64,000 nucleotides of DNA from Parafenestella ontariensis (GCA_021596325.1 JAKGDA010000031.1:67264-131263); one strand, 5' to 3'. Counted from the stretch's first letter, positions 10,246 through 21,692 are shown. Numbers and translations: made by a program. Notes: generated by a model not told the origin, from the letters alone.

Positions 10246-11836
10246 ATGGTCTCTCCAGATTCAAGGATCATTATAGTCGGTGGTGGTGTGTTCGGCTTGA
10301 GCACAGCATTACATCTCGCCCGCGGGGGTTACAAAGACATTACTATCTTTGACCGATGTGCCTTTGACAAGAACCATTACAATCCTATGGATGGATGTGA
10401 CGGAGCTTCGGCCGACATCAACAAAATTTTCAGAGCATCGTATGCGGACAAGGAACAGTATGTCACTCCAAAGACTCTTGATTTTGCGGGACTGCAACTC
10501 AATTTCCTCACAGCTACCAGGGACTCGCTATCGAAGCAAGGGATGAGTGGCTTGCATGGAACGAAGCCATCAGAGAAAGCTCGGAATCGGACCTTCCTGC
10601 CCCTTTGACTCCAACCGATAAACTTCTCGACGTTTGTGGGGTATATTATCTTGGAGAGGGGCCAGTACTGAGAGACCATTATGTCCAGAGTCTCCAAACG
10701 ATGGAGAAACTTCCCCAATTCCGTTCGCAACAGTTTCTCAAGGTATGTTGAGACAAGACGTTGAAAAGACTGGAGACTGACTTCCCTTCGTAAAGAACAG
10801 CACGGAGGATGAAGAGCGTCTCAGGAAACTTGGAGGAAAGTGGATCAAGAAGTACCATGCCATTGACGATGTCAATGGTGGCGATACAAGTGGCTTTCTC
10901 GATACTTCTGGCGGCATAATGATAGCAGACAAAGCCTGCACTTATGCCCTCTTCTTGTGCAAGCAACTCGGAGTCAAATTTGTTCTGGGAGACCCCCAAG
11001 GCAAGCTTGAAAGCCTGATTTCCGAAAGGAAAGGCTTAGAGAAGAAGGTTACAGGTATCAAGACATGCGACGGTCAGATTTACCATGCCGACCTTGTAGT
11101 TGTTGCTTGTGGCGCTTGGACTGCAACAGTACTCCCTGAAACGTCTCGTGCTGTTGAGGCAACGTCAGGCGGCACACTGTTCATCGATGTTCCAGAGGAG
11201 AGACAGGACCTCTGGGAGAAGTTCCGTTCAGACAACTACCCCGTCTGGCACTTCCGGAAAGGCAAGGGAGACACCTACTACGAAGGAGGCAGCTTCCCCA
11301 TTAGCAACGGGGGAAGACTAAAGTTCGGTTTCCGTGGCAAGAAGTTCACCAACTTCCAAAATCACCCGACACAGAGCAACCTCCGTATCTCCACCCCCCG
11401 AACAAAGTACACGAAGGACACCATCAACACGGTACCCCTCCACGGTCTCGAGCTCGTGAAAGGCGTCATCGGCCAAGCATTCCCCGAGCTGATGGAATTC
11501 GGATTCACAGACAGCAGACTTTGCTGGTACACGGACAGCATTGACAACGAGTTTTTCATTGACTACGTTCCGGGATACTCAGACTCTCTTTTTGTGTGTA
11601 CTGGTGGTTCTGGTCATGGTTTCAAGTTTCTACCAGTGTTGGGCAAGTATGCCAAACACCAACTCGCAAGGGTTCCCGACCAATTCACCCAGAGGTGGCA
11701 ATGGCGCACTTTGCGGGAAGGCAAGTTGTCCAATGGACTGGAGGAGGGCGAGAATGGTCCAAGAGACATTAAGAAGCAAAATTTGGCTGCTCCTAGTGAC
11801 TTCAAGTTCGTGATGGAAACAACCTCTAAGCTATAA
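10246..11836 (+). CDS. FAD-dependent amine/amino-acid oxidase (sarcosine / fructosyl-amino-acid / saccharopine oxidase class)
   Basis: Three exons (10246-10457, 10514-10742, 10796-11836) give 493 residues. The N-terminus has the dinucleotide fold IIIVGGGVFGLSTALHLARG. A Cys at residue 390 in RLCWYTDSIDNEFFIDYVP aligns with the cysteine that binds FAD covalently in monomeric sarcosine oxidase, and GGSGHGFKFLPVLGK follows as in that family. These enzymes oxidise secondary amines or N-substituted amino acids (sarcosine, pipecolate, saccharopine, fructosyl amino acids) with O2, releasing H2O2. The substrate is not decidable here. No PTS1-like C-terminus is seen (ends TSKL, which is not the strict SKL tripeptide pattern in context but does end in S-K-L, so peroxisomal import is plausible). 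Divergent transporter and nearby regulator suggest a substrate-induced catabolic unit. Confidence 0.85.
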
Positions 11837-12090
11837 TTATTGAAATACTGTCAAATGAAAATAAGGTATCGGATTTGTTGTTTTTACCTACTCAAGCTAG
11901 AAGAAGTTTGTAGAGCCTTCTTCAGGTTGTTGAACATAGTTAGCTTGAAAAGCGCCCCCAAGAACCCCATCATTAGCTATAACAATATCATCCATTCCCA
12001 ACATCCAAGAGAATTGCTCATCTAAATTGAGGAAGTTTGGATATATCTAGAAAGCCACAGTCAGTAGAGTCTAGTATCCTGTGATCTTGT

Positions 12091-14940
12091 TCATACACTT
12101 TCTTCCTCGTGCGCCATCTCCAACTCTTGGCCCGGAACCTCTTCGAAAGAACATGATTGGAGTAGTCTAGCCAGGATTTTTGTTAATAGACATACTAGAT
12201 TAGTCCAAATAATTGCTGACCTTTGAATTTCCGAAGGATCACTAGATACAATGTCCCTCAACCGCCTCCGTAAGTGAATGTAAGGGCCAGTGATAACAGC
12301 GTTTGGGTCTTCGCTAGGGTCGTCTAGAAACTCATCAGAGAGCTTCTCAAAAAGGTGGCGGAATGGAGACGCCATAGCGAATGTCCGCTCGTACACTGAC
12401 AGCGTACTGGTGCAAGCAATTATCGCTCGATAGATGCGTCGTAGGGTCAGGATGTTTGGCTGAGCGACAAGACATTGAAGTAGGGTAATGCCACAGTAAA
12501 ACGTTCGATACATGAATCCCAAAGAATGAGGGATTTTGGGATCAAGACACACCAAATTAAGTTGCTATATGTGGAGTCAGCCGAGAAAACCTGAGAATGC
12601 TCTGAGTACCTACACTACACGTATCGGCGCATAATCCTGCACAAAGGAGTAGTAGCTCTTGATCAGGCGCATTTTGGAGCAAGATGGGTCGTAGGGCAAG
12701 ACATTTCGAATGCAGGAACATTAATTGTCCAAAATTTTCACTCAGTCGGGGAACACCTGGAGGATACGTCTGAGGCTCATTGGCTTTCCACGAATCAAGA
12801 GCGGACAAGAATTGCTTGATCTCTTCCGAAGGTGGGCAGACAGCTTGGAGCCCATTGACCCATGTCCTGAAAGTAAATTAGTACTATCAAAGTGTATGCG
12901 AAATATCGCTTACATTATCATCGACCTCAGTCGATAACCGTTTAAATGGTGGAGAGCAGCGCTAAGCTGCCGTTGATGTTAGCATGTAACTCAGTATATT
13001 ATTTATGGGTCCATCCACTGTTGATGCTATGTGCGGCGTAACGGTCGTTTCTCCGGCTGCTTGTCTACGCTGTAGATCCTTGATTTGGTCATCGTCCGTG
13101 CAATAGACATCGATATCAACCGGGAGCGATAAGCCTGTTAGCAGTATTCAATTCTACAAATCATAGAGATGTACCTCGACAGTAATGTCAGTGTCATGGA
13201 TTCCAACCGGAAGTCTAGCTAAAGTAGCAACGAGGCTTTGCAAGAATTAGCAAGGGCATCCCAAGGCAAGCGGATCAAAACAGACCGGTCAAAGCAGTAT
13301 GTACACCAGAAGAATCGCTTCCGGAGCTCAGCTTCATACGGGGTTGGAGTTGCTGTCAACCTTGCAGATTTACGGTGACATTCAAGTTCTATACACAGAC
13401 GTAACGCAAATCCTACGGTGTGCCTATGATACTGTGAGTGATTGCCACTGGTGGGAAGCAAGGAAAATACCATAAGCGGGGCCCTCCCTAGTTTAAATCA
13501 GCGAATGCCAGTCTCGAGGAGAGATCAAGGTAACGTACAGCAGCACGAAAGGAGTATTGCGCAAGAACAAGTAGTCCTTGGACCGCGACCAAGTCTTGTG
13601 AATCTATAACACAGCTAAAATGGCTCCGAGCATGCGCGAAGTAAGCCTGTAATGGACAGTGAATATCTTAGTCATCGCAGGGAGACACATTGACACTCAC
13701 TTCCGGTGAATGCCCGTGGTCGGATGAAATTCCAGCGCCAATAGCGTAGATCATCCAAATAAAATAAGAGCCTATAAAGTTATAAACTGTAATACTTGTG
13801 GATGAGGAAAATTTATCAGTTTTGTACCTATTCGAGCTTCAGGGCTTGGGTTTTTGATAATCTTCTTTCGTTGTTCATGCCATTTGCGAAATTGTACCCA
13901 GTCTATGAGGCACCAGCGTGCTTGGGTAAAGAAGAAAACAGTTTCCACAAGCTGATTGGCGATATCATCAGGCGGAAGATTCGGTAGTGTGGGGTTTTTG
14001 AATTTGGAGGTAGCTGAGCCGTTCTGGAAGGCATCCAAAACGGCTATGCCTTTGGTCGGATCTGACGGCGCTTCATGCTGTTGCAGGCTCCTATATCAAG
14101 ATTAGGGAAAGTACAAAAGCCCTCCAGGTTTTCAACTCACCCTTTGACAAGCTAGAAATGAGGTTAGTAAGAACAGAAGTAGCAAGGCATTGAACTTACC
14201 TCAGAAAAGGAGAGACCCCCTTTCTCCACAGGAGAGGCTGCCTGAGTCAACTCTGCTTCACTGTGTCTCGTGATTGTTCCTCCTGAGTGAATGTCACTCG
14301 AAACAGAGCTCCCAACGATAGGACTATCAGCTACTTGATTGTCCAGAAGGGATGATCTCGGATTTAGTGTGCGCAACTCTATTTCGAGCGAAGCTATACG
14401 TTCTTCTAAGGCCGCAACGTATCTATAACCTTCTCTATTAGCAGCTGAGGAAAGGTCCGTCGAGAGTCCGTGAGAGCTTACGCTTCGCCTCCAGGCACTC
14501 TACCGGGAGGTATCTCAAATACACAGTCTTCGTGACTCCAATCAGTGGCAGAAAGGGGTAGGATGTAAGCTTAGCGACCCACCGGAACCCGCTTTATTGC
14601 ATGCAGTACACTTACTATCCTCAAGTCAGTCTGGAAATACCAATCAGCCAGGTTTTGATGTTTAAATCTACTTCGTTCTATGCCCAGCATAATCACATTT
14701 GAGCTTCTTCGCTTTACAACGGTAGCCTCAATTTTGTCAGCGCTTCTTCTCTACTAATGCGTTTTTGGGTTATCAACAAGCAGCGGGGTTTCGTCGGCCT
14801 TTGCTACGGGCATTGGCCTCTCTGCCTATTCGCCTCCTTCTCAGCGATGTGTCATCCTGGGAATGAAGGTCGTTCGGCGCATGGATGTATAAGAGGAGTC
14901 CATTAGTTATTACATCGCTTGGAGGGATAACGAAGGACAT
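12091..14940 (-). CDS. Zn(II)2Cys6 fungal-specific transcription factor (apparent frameshift)
   Basis: About 16 exons, ~697 residues, start ATG 14940. The zinc cluster is spread over three exons (14940-14778, 14726-14672, 14614-14583); splicing gives Cys55, 58, 65, 75, 78 and 85 with spacing Cx2Cx6Cx9Cx2Cx6C (core CYRCKAKKLKCD). Next exons: 14527-14482, 14434-14200, an 11-nt microexon 14151-14141, 14090-13828, 13771-13701, 13646-13539, a 17-nt microexon 13487-13471, 13423-13286, 13235-13175, ~13132-13019, 12966-12914, 12866-12614 and 12564-12091. The middle is a fungal_trans domain (AAGGPRLWHTVGFALRLCIE, DRLVATLARLPVGIHD). Between 13175 and 13132 the conserved reading (DITVE to LSLPVDID) is out of phase by any GT..AG intron I can find, so the gene may be disabled. 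A 54-nt stopless intron is possible at 12220-12167. It probably regulates the adjacent transporter and oxidase. Confidence 0.75.
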
Positions 14941-15795
14941 GACTTTGCTTGATACCGGTTGGTACTCGGGAACTCTGATTACATCATGTCTCGCCAAGAC
15001 TCAAAGTCGCTCTTACTAAGCTAGGCAAGCATGTTAGCTACCCATACTCAAGCCCTACTAAATTATGACTCTATTACTTTAGATTACGACTAAACTGCCT
15101 ATGTAAGGTACAGCCCAAAAAACCATTTTCTTCCCACTCAATTCAAGGCTGACGGTTGGTTCCTGCTTCTAGGTTTCAAGCTTCTATCGAGATGTGAGTA
15201 ACCACAAGTAGTCGGGTACACTATATTTTCGCTTGAATAAAGTGTGCGCGACCCTATATTCTGGGCCTAGAGATGACGGACAAGGAGGCTATGGTGACGA
15301 TTCGTGGTAGAATAGTTATTTGATTGTATAGGGTGATGGATGGTTTGAAACGTCGGTAGCGGGTCAACGCGAAAAGCGTAAATGGCAGTTGGCGCAGGAA
15401 TTTACCTGATTGAAGCAGCGCCAAAAAGTTGACCCCGCAGGTCGCGAGAATAGACACGTGGCGATCTTTTGCGAATAATGAAGCCGTGTCCCGGAAAGGG
15501 GTTTCAAAAGGCTCTGTATCCGAGGGAACGACGCTTTGATGTTGCGATTCCAGCTTGGGATGTGCCCGATTGTGTATGTTTCTCACGCATCCAACGTCCA
15601 AGACAGACTGATCTGTGGAGGTTTGCAAAAGCGTTGGAACTGTCTGGTACGGTCTTGATGTCCTCGAGGGTCGGAATGAGGTGGTTGAATGTGGGAACCA
15701 TAGGGTAACTGCTTGTGTGGCTCCTTGATGCAAGCCAGAGCTATTAGGCAGGTGTCCAAACTGACGTCGTCTTGTCGAAATGTTATCTGGTCTCT
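14941..15795. other. Intergenic, regulator promoter and AP-3 sigma 3' region
   Basis: No gene recognised. The long minus-strand frame at 15254-15811 has no domain and runs into the end of the AP-3 sigma gene. I found no CGG-N5-CCG site in the regulator promoter. Confidence 0.4.
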
Positions 15796-16501
15796 TCACC
15801 GTCCCGTCCAAACCCCATCGCCCCTACCCAAGCCCCCAAACGTCAAACCGCCCATGACGCCTCCGCCTCCACCACTTCCACTACCACCTCCCCTCCCCTC
15901 GTTCACCGGCCTCTTCGCAACGCGTCCCTGCGCCTTGACGCCTTGCACCACCTTGTCCAACTGTGTTTCCACGACCACACCGCCCACAATCATCTCGCCT
16001 AACGTGGCATGCAGCGTCTCAAAGTTGAAAATGAGATCGAGTTCGCATACGTTTTCGAAGAGGCCGTCGAGGGCTTGCACGAAGACTTGGATCAGATCGA
16101 GCAGGGCGAGGGGCGACTCGGTGGAGGTAGAGATGACTATGAAGTAGAGGGTTGCATAGTGTCGGTAGGTTACGAGGGAGGGCGTGTCATTGTGAGGGGT
16201 GGTGGGCGTGCTGGATTTGGAGCTGCTGGCGAGGAGGGGAGGCAGGCTAGACAGGTTAGTATGATAAGCTGTACATTGTGTGGTGTGGGCATACGGTAGG
16301 AAATTGCATGCTGAGTTTGGGCGATTGGCGACGAGGGTGAAGATTTCTGAGATGAGCCGTTGCTGCACGCTGGTTTCCTGGGGGGGCTATTCAGCATACT
16401 AATACGAGGGATGGGAAGGGGTTGGGTCGCACCAGTTGTGTATAGAACTTTGTCAGTCGCGGCTGGCCAGCGTTGTTGAAGACTAGCACGGCATTGATCA
16501 T
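15796..16501 (-). CDS. aps3: AP-3 adaptor complex sigma subunit
   Basis: Three exons (16501-16433, 16377-16295, 16246-15796), 200 residues. The start MINAVLVFNNAGQPRLTKFY is the universal small-chain adaptin opening. Splicing yields QQRLISEIFTLVANRP, then NFLPLPPLLAS, and the core continues with STESPLALLDLIQVFVQALD and FENVCELDLIFNFETLH as in AP-3 sigma rather than AP-1/AP-2. AP-3 sorts cargo from Golgi/endosomes to the vacuole. The C-terminus carries a Gly-rich extension of about 25 residues after AKRPVNEGRG, which is outside the adaptin fold. It is divergent from frataxin with 238 bp between start codons. Confidence 0.92.
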
Positions 16502-16739
16502 GGTGCTGGCGTCTTGGTCAGAAGTTGCGCGGATGAGGCTGTTTTTGAGCTGTTCAAGATGGCCATGAATTACCGTTGGGAGGGATTGCGGGGAGATCTG
16601 ATGCAATGTAAGAGGCCCAAGCGCTTCCGCGCAGCTTGCTAGCTGCTGGAACTGGAAGCTCTCCGCCGCATACTCCGCAACAACAATCTCGCGTCCGACC
16701 ATTTGATCCTTCTCTTTCATCCAATCCACTTATACCAAG

Positions 16740-17411
16740 ATGAGGCCAGCTTCTCGTATCGCCGGTGCAGTCCTCCGTCGTGCCATCCGAACTCCCCTGC
16801 GCGCCCAATCGCCGGCCAGTTGCATCCTCGCCAGGGCGTCAGTCGTTCGCAATGCCTCCGCCATTCGAGCCTACCACCCGTCAATGGGCCTGAGGAGTAT
16901 CATGCCAGACGCCGAGAACCCCGCGCCAAAGGAAAGTGAGAGCACCGACGAGCCTACGGTGCCCACCGACATTCCCACATCCGAGTTTCACGAACTGGCG
17001 GACCAGTACCTCAACGACCTGGTACAGAGGCTAGAAGAGGCACAAGAGAAGGACCCCAACATTGAGGTAGACTACTCGGTACGTTAGATGCGCCTCCATA
17101 TCCTGTCTCCCCAGTCACTTCGATGTCAAGTCCACTAATAACCGTCACTGCAGGCCGGCGTTCTCGAAGTGACGGCCAAAGATCACACGTTCGTGTTGAA
17201 CAAGCAGCCCCCGAACAAGCAAATCTGGCTCAGCTCCCCGATATCTGGACCGAAGCGCTTCGACTGGGTCGTGTCGCAGGAGGGTATGGATTTCAAGGAG
17301 GGTGGTGGTCAGGGAGACTGGATATATCTGCGGGACGGAAGCTCGCTCACAGAGATTCTGAGGAAAGAGCTGGGTGTGGATGTCAGTGTCGACAACGAGG
17401 TTCCACGCTGA
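16740..17411 (+). CDS. yfh1: Frataxin, mitochondrial iron-sulfur cluster assembly
   Basis: Two exons (16740-17078, 17154-17411), 198 residues. Residues 1 to about 45 are rich in Arg, Ala and Ser and lack acid residues, a mitochondrial presequence. The mature part starts with an acidic helix (ADQYLNDLVQRLEEAQEKD) that binds iron in this family, followed by the beta sheet with VLNKQPPNKQIWLSSPISGP and the conserved Trp/Asn/Gln surface that docks on the Nfs1-Isd11-Isu complex. GDWIYLRDGSSLTEILRKEL closes the domain. The intron separates DYS from AGVLEV, within the first strand. It likely shares a promoter with the AP-3 sigma gene. Confidence 0.95.
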
Positions 17412-17712
17412 TCAGAGGCACAGCCAGAAGGGAGTGAGAGGATTGCACTGTATTTTATAGCTTTTCCAAAGCCTGCAATATGAATGCGCCATACAGACAA
17501 AGCCATTATGGGTATGCTGACTTTCGTGCGTCGCTAGCCCGCGGTATAGTTCCCAAATTGCCCAAACGCCTGTAATATGCAACGCCGAAGATGCACGAAC
17601 ATAGAACCCCCCCTAGCATACGTTCAGAATCACCGGGACACGCATGCTTCCCTCATATATACTGTCATGTCTTCATCCCAACTTCGCGGGTGGTCATCAG
17701 GTCTCTTCGTAT
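17412..17712. other. Convergent 3' regions of frataxin and Dph3
   Basis: About 300 bp between two converging genes. Nothing else seen. Confidence 0.4.
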
Positions 17713-18021
17713 CTAAGCCTTGATTGCGGCAGACTGAGGCGCATCCGTCTTCTCGGGGGGCAGGTCGCTCTGTACGCCGTCAGTAAGTCGGAACCTCAGA
17801 GAAATGAGCGTATCCTAGGCGCATACCGGATCGAATATGATCCTCACCATCAGACTACAGCTGGGGCAGCGCGCGATGTCTTCTCCGTCGCGCATGTCGA
17901 AGATGGAGATCTCGAAGCGGTCGCCGCAGGGACACGGGTGGTGGTAAATTTGGAGAGTCTCGTCGTAGAAGCAGTCCTCGATTTCAATCTCATCGTACAA
18001 GTTCAGCTCTTCGTCGGCCAT
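17713..18021 (-). CDS. dph3: Diphthamide biosynthesis protein 3 (CSL zinc protein, Kti11)
   Basis: Two exons (18021-17827, 17769-17713), 83 residues, the normal length. After MADEELNLYDEIEIEDCFYD comes the CSL zinc site: HHPCPCGDRFEI with CxC and, further on, ARCPSCSLMVRIIFDP with CxxC, the four cysteines that bind iron or zinc. The second exon encodes only the tail SDLPPEKTDAPQ. Dph3 gives electrons to the radical Dph1-Dph2 enzyme in diphthamide synthesis on EF2 and is also needed by Elongator. An in-frame upstream Met at 18090 is rejected because homologues begin at MADEE. It is divergent from Sec6 with 277 bp between starts. Confidence 0.95.
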
Positions 18022-18298
18022 GGTGCCGGCGTGTGCGTGGTGCGAGTGGTGAAAGAGCGAGTGGCGTGGCGGGCAACTTTTTGGGCCCACTCCACATGCA
18101 CCCCTCCGCCGCCGTCGACGCTAAGCACTTCCGTGCATCAGCCGCATACGAAGGTACCATCCATGCACATGCCCTGGCCCTGACACCTCCAACACAGGCG
18201 GCCACATCTTGCGCTGCGAACAACGTCTATCCGCTCGCCCCGTTCGCGCCTCCCGCCTACGATGGGCATAGAAAGGCCGCATTGACCCCGTCGGAACC

Positions 18299-20593
18299 AT
18301 GGGCGACGTCGAGTCTGCGACGGCGAAGCTCGCGGAGCTGCTGCGGCATCCAGAGGACCTCGACAAGATCCCCGCCCTCAAAGCCGAATTCACGCGCAAG
18401 AAGGCGGCCGTCGACGGCCAACTGCGCCATGGGCTGAAGGACCAGCTGGAGCTGACCCAGTCCGGCATGAGCAGCATCACCGAGGGCCAGCGCACCGTCA
18501 ACCTGATCAAGGAGGAGATGATGAAGATTGACAAGCTGTGCGCCGAGGCCCAGAACATGATCCAGGACTTCCCCCACATCAACCTCGTCGCCCAGACGCA
18601 CAAGAACTTCGAGTCGGTCGAGAAGATGCGCTCCGACATCCAGACGTTCGAGGAGCGCCTCGAGAGGCTGGAGCTGCTGCTGGGCCAGGACGACGAGGAC
18701 CCCGCCAACCAGCCGCACCTGCTTCAGATCCACTACGGCTTGACTCAGCTGCGCGATATACGCGACGAAGCCATGGACCAGATCAAGAACACCGACGACG
18801 CATCCACCGAGCTCATCGACAACCTGACCCTCGAAAACGGCGTGACTGTGCAGGACCTCTTCGCACGCCTGGACGAGGTGATTGAGTGGTTCGACAAGCA
18901 CATTGGGGAGGCATGCCTAAATCTGATTGAATTGGTTCAGTCTGGCAACGACGGCATGGTAGTGCGCTTAGCAGTCATCGTCGAAGAGGAGGAGAAGACG
19001 GACAAGAAGGTGCAGGCGCTACAGGATGCCCAGCGCGAGTACAAAGACCTTGCCTCTCGATTCAAGTCTATTGCCCAGGGCCCGAAAGAGGTCCGTGGCT
19101 ACAAGGATAAATTCATCAAGTCGATCGAGTACGTCTGTCAGGCGCAGATGGACGACGCGAAAGAGAAGTTTCAAGAAGACCCAGAGAAGATCGACAAGTA
19201 CTTCAAGTGGTACTTCAACAATCTCAACACGGTCAAGCTAGGCATGGTCAACCTCATGCCCAAGAAGTGGAAGATACTCGAGACATACACGAGCATCTAC
19301 CACAAGCAGATGCACGACCTCCTCATGAGCTTTGCCGAGGACGAGGGCTTGGGCCCACAGTATCTGCTGGCTGTCATCAACTGGGTAGACAAGTACTACG
19401 CCAAGATGAACAAGCTTGGCTTCTCTGAAGAGGAGCTACAGCCCCACGTCATCGACAACCGCAGTGCGGAGCTTATCCGTACCTACCGACAGGTCATTAT
19501 TCAGGCGGTTGACCAATACATGGATCGTATCAATGCTCAGGACAGAAAGAGCTTCCTGGACCAAGACAGGACTGCGTACGAGGTCAACCCAGACGGCATC
19601 TTCCAGACAAGATCGCTCGGCGATGTATGGACCTTGTTCAGTCAGAATCTCGCCGTGGCTGCTAGTAGCGAGCGCAACGACGTCGCAGAAGGCGTCGTCG
19701 ATTCCATGTTCCGCGCCCTCATCACTCGACAGCGCATATGGAATCAACTCATAGACGAGGAAAAAGACAAGTATACCGGACCCGACCCTACACTAGATGG
19801 CGAAGGCGTAGCCGTCTTCCAAGAATGGCTCATCGCCATCGCTAACGACCAAATCATCTGCATTGACGACGAGGAAGACGCAAATGGGCGCGCATCTTTC
19901 GTCACAGTCTTCGAGCGAGAAGTCACGCCCCTAGTCTCGCAAGCGTATATGAGTGACAGATTACCCAGCCAAGTTGAGGAACTCAAGAATGGCTACATCG
20001 ATATTTCGTCACGCTGCATACAGATTTTCTGTCAACTCATCTTCCTTACCGACTTCAAGCCCATTCTCTCCAAGTTCTTTACGCCAGAGTGGTATACGAG
20101 GACGGATATGGCGTCTATCATCATTACGTTCAAAGACTACCTTAGCGACTATGAAGAGCAAGTGCATCGATCATTGAGGGATCTGATGATCGATTCCCTC
20201 GCCGACGAACTTCTAGTCCAATATCTCTCCGCAGTTCGCAACAAGGGCGCTAAATTTAGACGGACCGATCAATTTGCGGCGAAAATGAAGGACGATCTTA
20301 TTAGCGCTTTTGAGTTCTTTAGCATGTACGGCGCACAGGGGCAGGAGATCAAACAGCGCTGGCGCGCGGTTGAGTTCTTCCTCAAGCTGCTCGAGAGCGA
20401 TAAGAGTCAGGTGCCTTTTGCGTTTGAGGAGTTCAAGCGCAACTATCGGGACGTGCATATCAGCTGGGTTGAAGCTGTGATTAGGGCGAGAGATGACTTT
20501 GATAGGAGCATGCTGAATGCGGTGAAGGCGAAGGCTGCAGATCCTGTACCGCCTGATGTGCCTGATGATCCCATCATGGGGAGGGTGAAGTAA
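18299..20593 (+). CDS. sec6: Exocyst complex subunit Sec6
   Basis: A single-exon gene of 764 residues, close to the size of fungal Sec6. The N-terminal 200 residues are a helical coiled-coil region (KLAELLRHPEDLDKIPALK, FPHINLVAQTHKNFESVEKM) and the rest is an all-helical CATCHR rod. Recognisable family stretches are FKWYFNNLNTVKLGMVNLMP and LPSQVEELKNGYIDISSRCI. Sec6 is part of the octameric exocyst that tethers secretory vesicles to the plasma membrane at hyphal tips and septa. Being intronless is unusual among its neighbours but gives one continuous well-conserved protein. Confidence 0.93.
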   Translation: MGDVESATAKLAELLRHPEDLDKIPALKAEFTRKKAAVDGQLRHGLKDQLELTQSGMSSITEGQRTVNLIKEEMMKIDKLCAEAQNMIQDFPHINLVAQTHKNFESVEKMRSDIQTFEERLERLELLLGQDDEDPANQPHLLQIHYGLTQLRDIRDEAMDQIKNTDDASTELIDNLTLENGVTVQDLFARLDEVIEWFDKHIGEACLNLIELVQSGNDGMVVRLAVIVEEEEKTDKKVQALQDAQREYKDLASRFKSIAQGPKEVRGYKDKFIKSIEYVCQAQMDDAKEKFQEDPEKIDKYFKWYFNNLNTVKLGMVNLMPKKWKILETYTSIYHKQMHDLLMSFAEDEGLGPQYLLAVINWVDKYYAKMNKLGFSEEELQPHVIDNRSAELIRTYRQVIIQAVDQYMDRINAQDRKSFLDQDRTAYEVNPDGIFQTRSLGDVWTLFSQNLAVAASSERNDVAEGVVDSMFRALITRQRIWNQLIDEEKDKYTGPDPTLDGEGVAVFQEWLIAIANDQIICIDDEEDANGRASFVTVFEREVTPLVSQAYMSDRLPSQVEELKNGYIDISSRCIQIFCQLIFLTDFKPILSKFFTPEWYTRTDMASIIITFKDYLSDYEEQVHRSLRDLMIDSLADELLVQYLSAVRNKGAKFRRTDQFAAKMKDDLISAFEFFSMYGAQGQEIKQRWRAVEFFLKLLESDKSQVPFAFEEFKRNYRDVHISWVEAVIRARDDFDRSMLNAVKAKAADPVPPDVPDDPIMGRVK

Positions 20594-21692
20594 GGATTGG
20601 TGAGAGAGGACATTGCACTATGTTTTGCTCTCTTCGATCAGGTGTCTGTAGCAATACCTAAATTCTTGATTCCAGTTCTTTAGCGCAGACAGATGAACTC
20701 TGCAAGATAGACGGAGATTCCATGATTATAATTTTATAAGTACAGCGTTATAGGACATGCTACAGTCTAAGATCCCTGATCATGCATTTTCTGACTCGGT
20801 CCAAGATGCGTGTGGTTCAATGTCCCACGCCCCGCGAGCATGTGTTGAGCACAGACGTGCAACTGCTGGTAGCAAATGATGCCATAGGACCGGTAGGTAC
20901 CTTGCCCACTGACTCGGACCTTCATCTCCAACCCCAGCTAGTTTACGCTGGTTAGCCGCAGGAACAGGACCCTGTTACGGCTGCATGAAACGAAGATCGC
21001 CGTGTGCCGCCTATCAAGATTGCCTAATATTAAATTGTTTCTTGGGGTAACTTTTCAATTCCAATGGTTCTCGAGCAAACGTTCGGACATTGAGTGTCAT
21101 TGGCGCTCCTGTAAATGTTGATCGACGACCGCCAGCCTCGCAGAAGACATGCACGCGACTTACCAAAGACCTCTGTGAAGCGCGGCGCGTGCGCAGCTCT
21201 ACCAATATCTACGTCTACGTCGTGAAGCTTGCTCTCCACAAAGCACTCCGACCAGCGACGCTTTGGCCTGCCGAAGATCATGAGCCCAAATTTCCGCTAT
21301 CGCTACACCCTGGGTTGCACACCGACACCAACTCACCCCCTCAACGTTGCTTCAGGGATCTGGGTGGTCTTGGTCAAATCTCGGGCCCGCTGGGAGCGGC
21401 ACACGCACTGATGCATGGCGTTGGACGGAAAAACCAAGGGCAAGGCTGGCGCGTCCAATCTGCTATTCATCTCAAGTAATATAACATCGCTATAAGATAT
21501 GTCTCGGCCACCCACAACCATCTTTTCCCTTCTGTCTATCCTAAGATCTTATAATCCACAGTACTCACTGTAGCCACTCTTTTTCCAAACGCTATCCAAC
21601 AAACACACGGTCTTTACCTCACATCCTCTCCTATACTCGATACCCTTGCTTCTCAACCAATTTTACCAATCACACCAATCACATCCTTCACA
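20594..21692. other. Intergenic, no gene recognised
   Basis: About 1.1 kb. The right end is CT-rich and AC-rich, typical of the leader of a strongly expressed fungal gene. The open frame at 21090-21479 has no family features. Confidence 0.45.

Noticed and set aside
15254..15811. 185-codon minus-strand open frame
   Set aside because: No domain, overlaps the end of the AP-3 sigma gene by 16 bp and lies in its 3' flank; peptide composition is not protein-like.
20805..20840. GGTTCAATGTCC resembling a tRNA B box
   Set aside because: No matching A box or cloverleaf stems around it.
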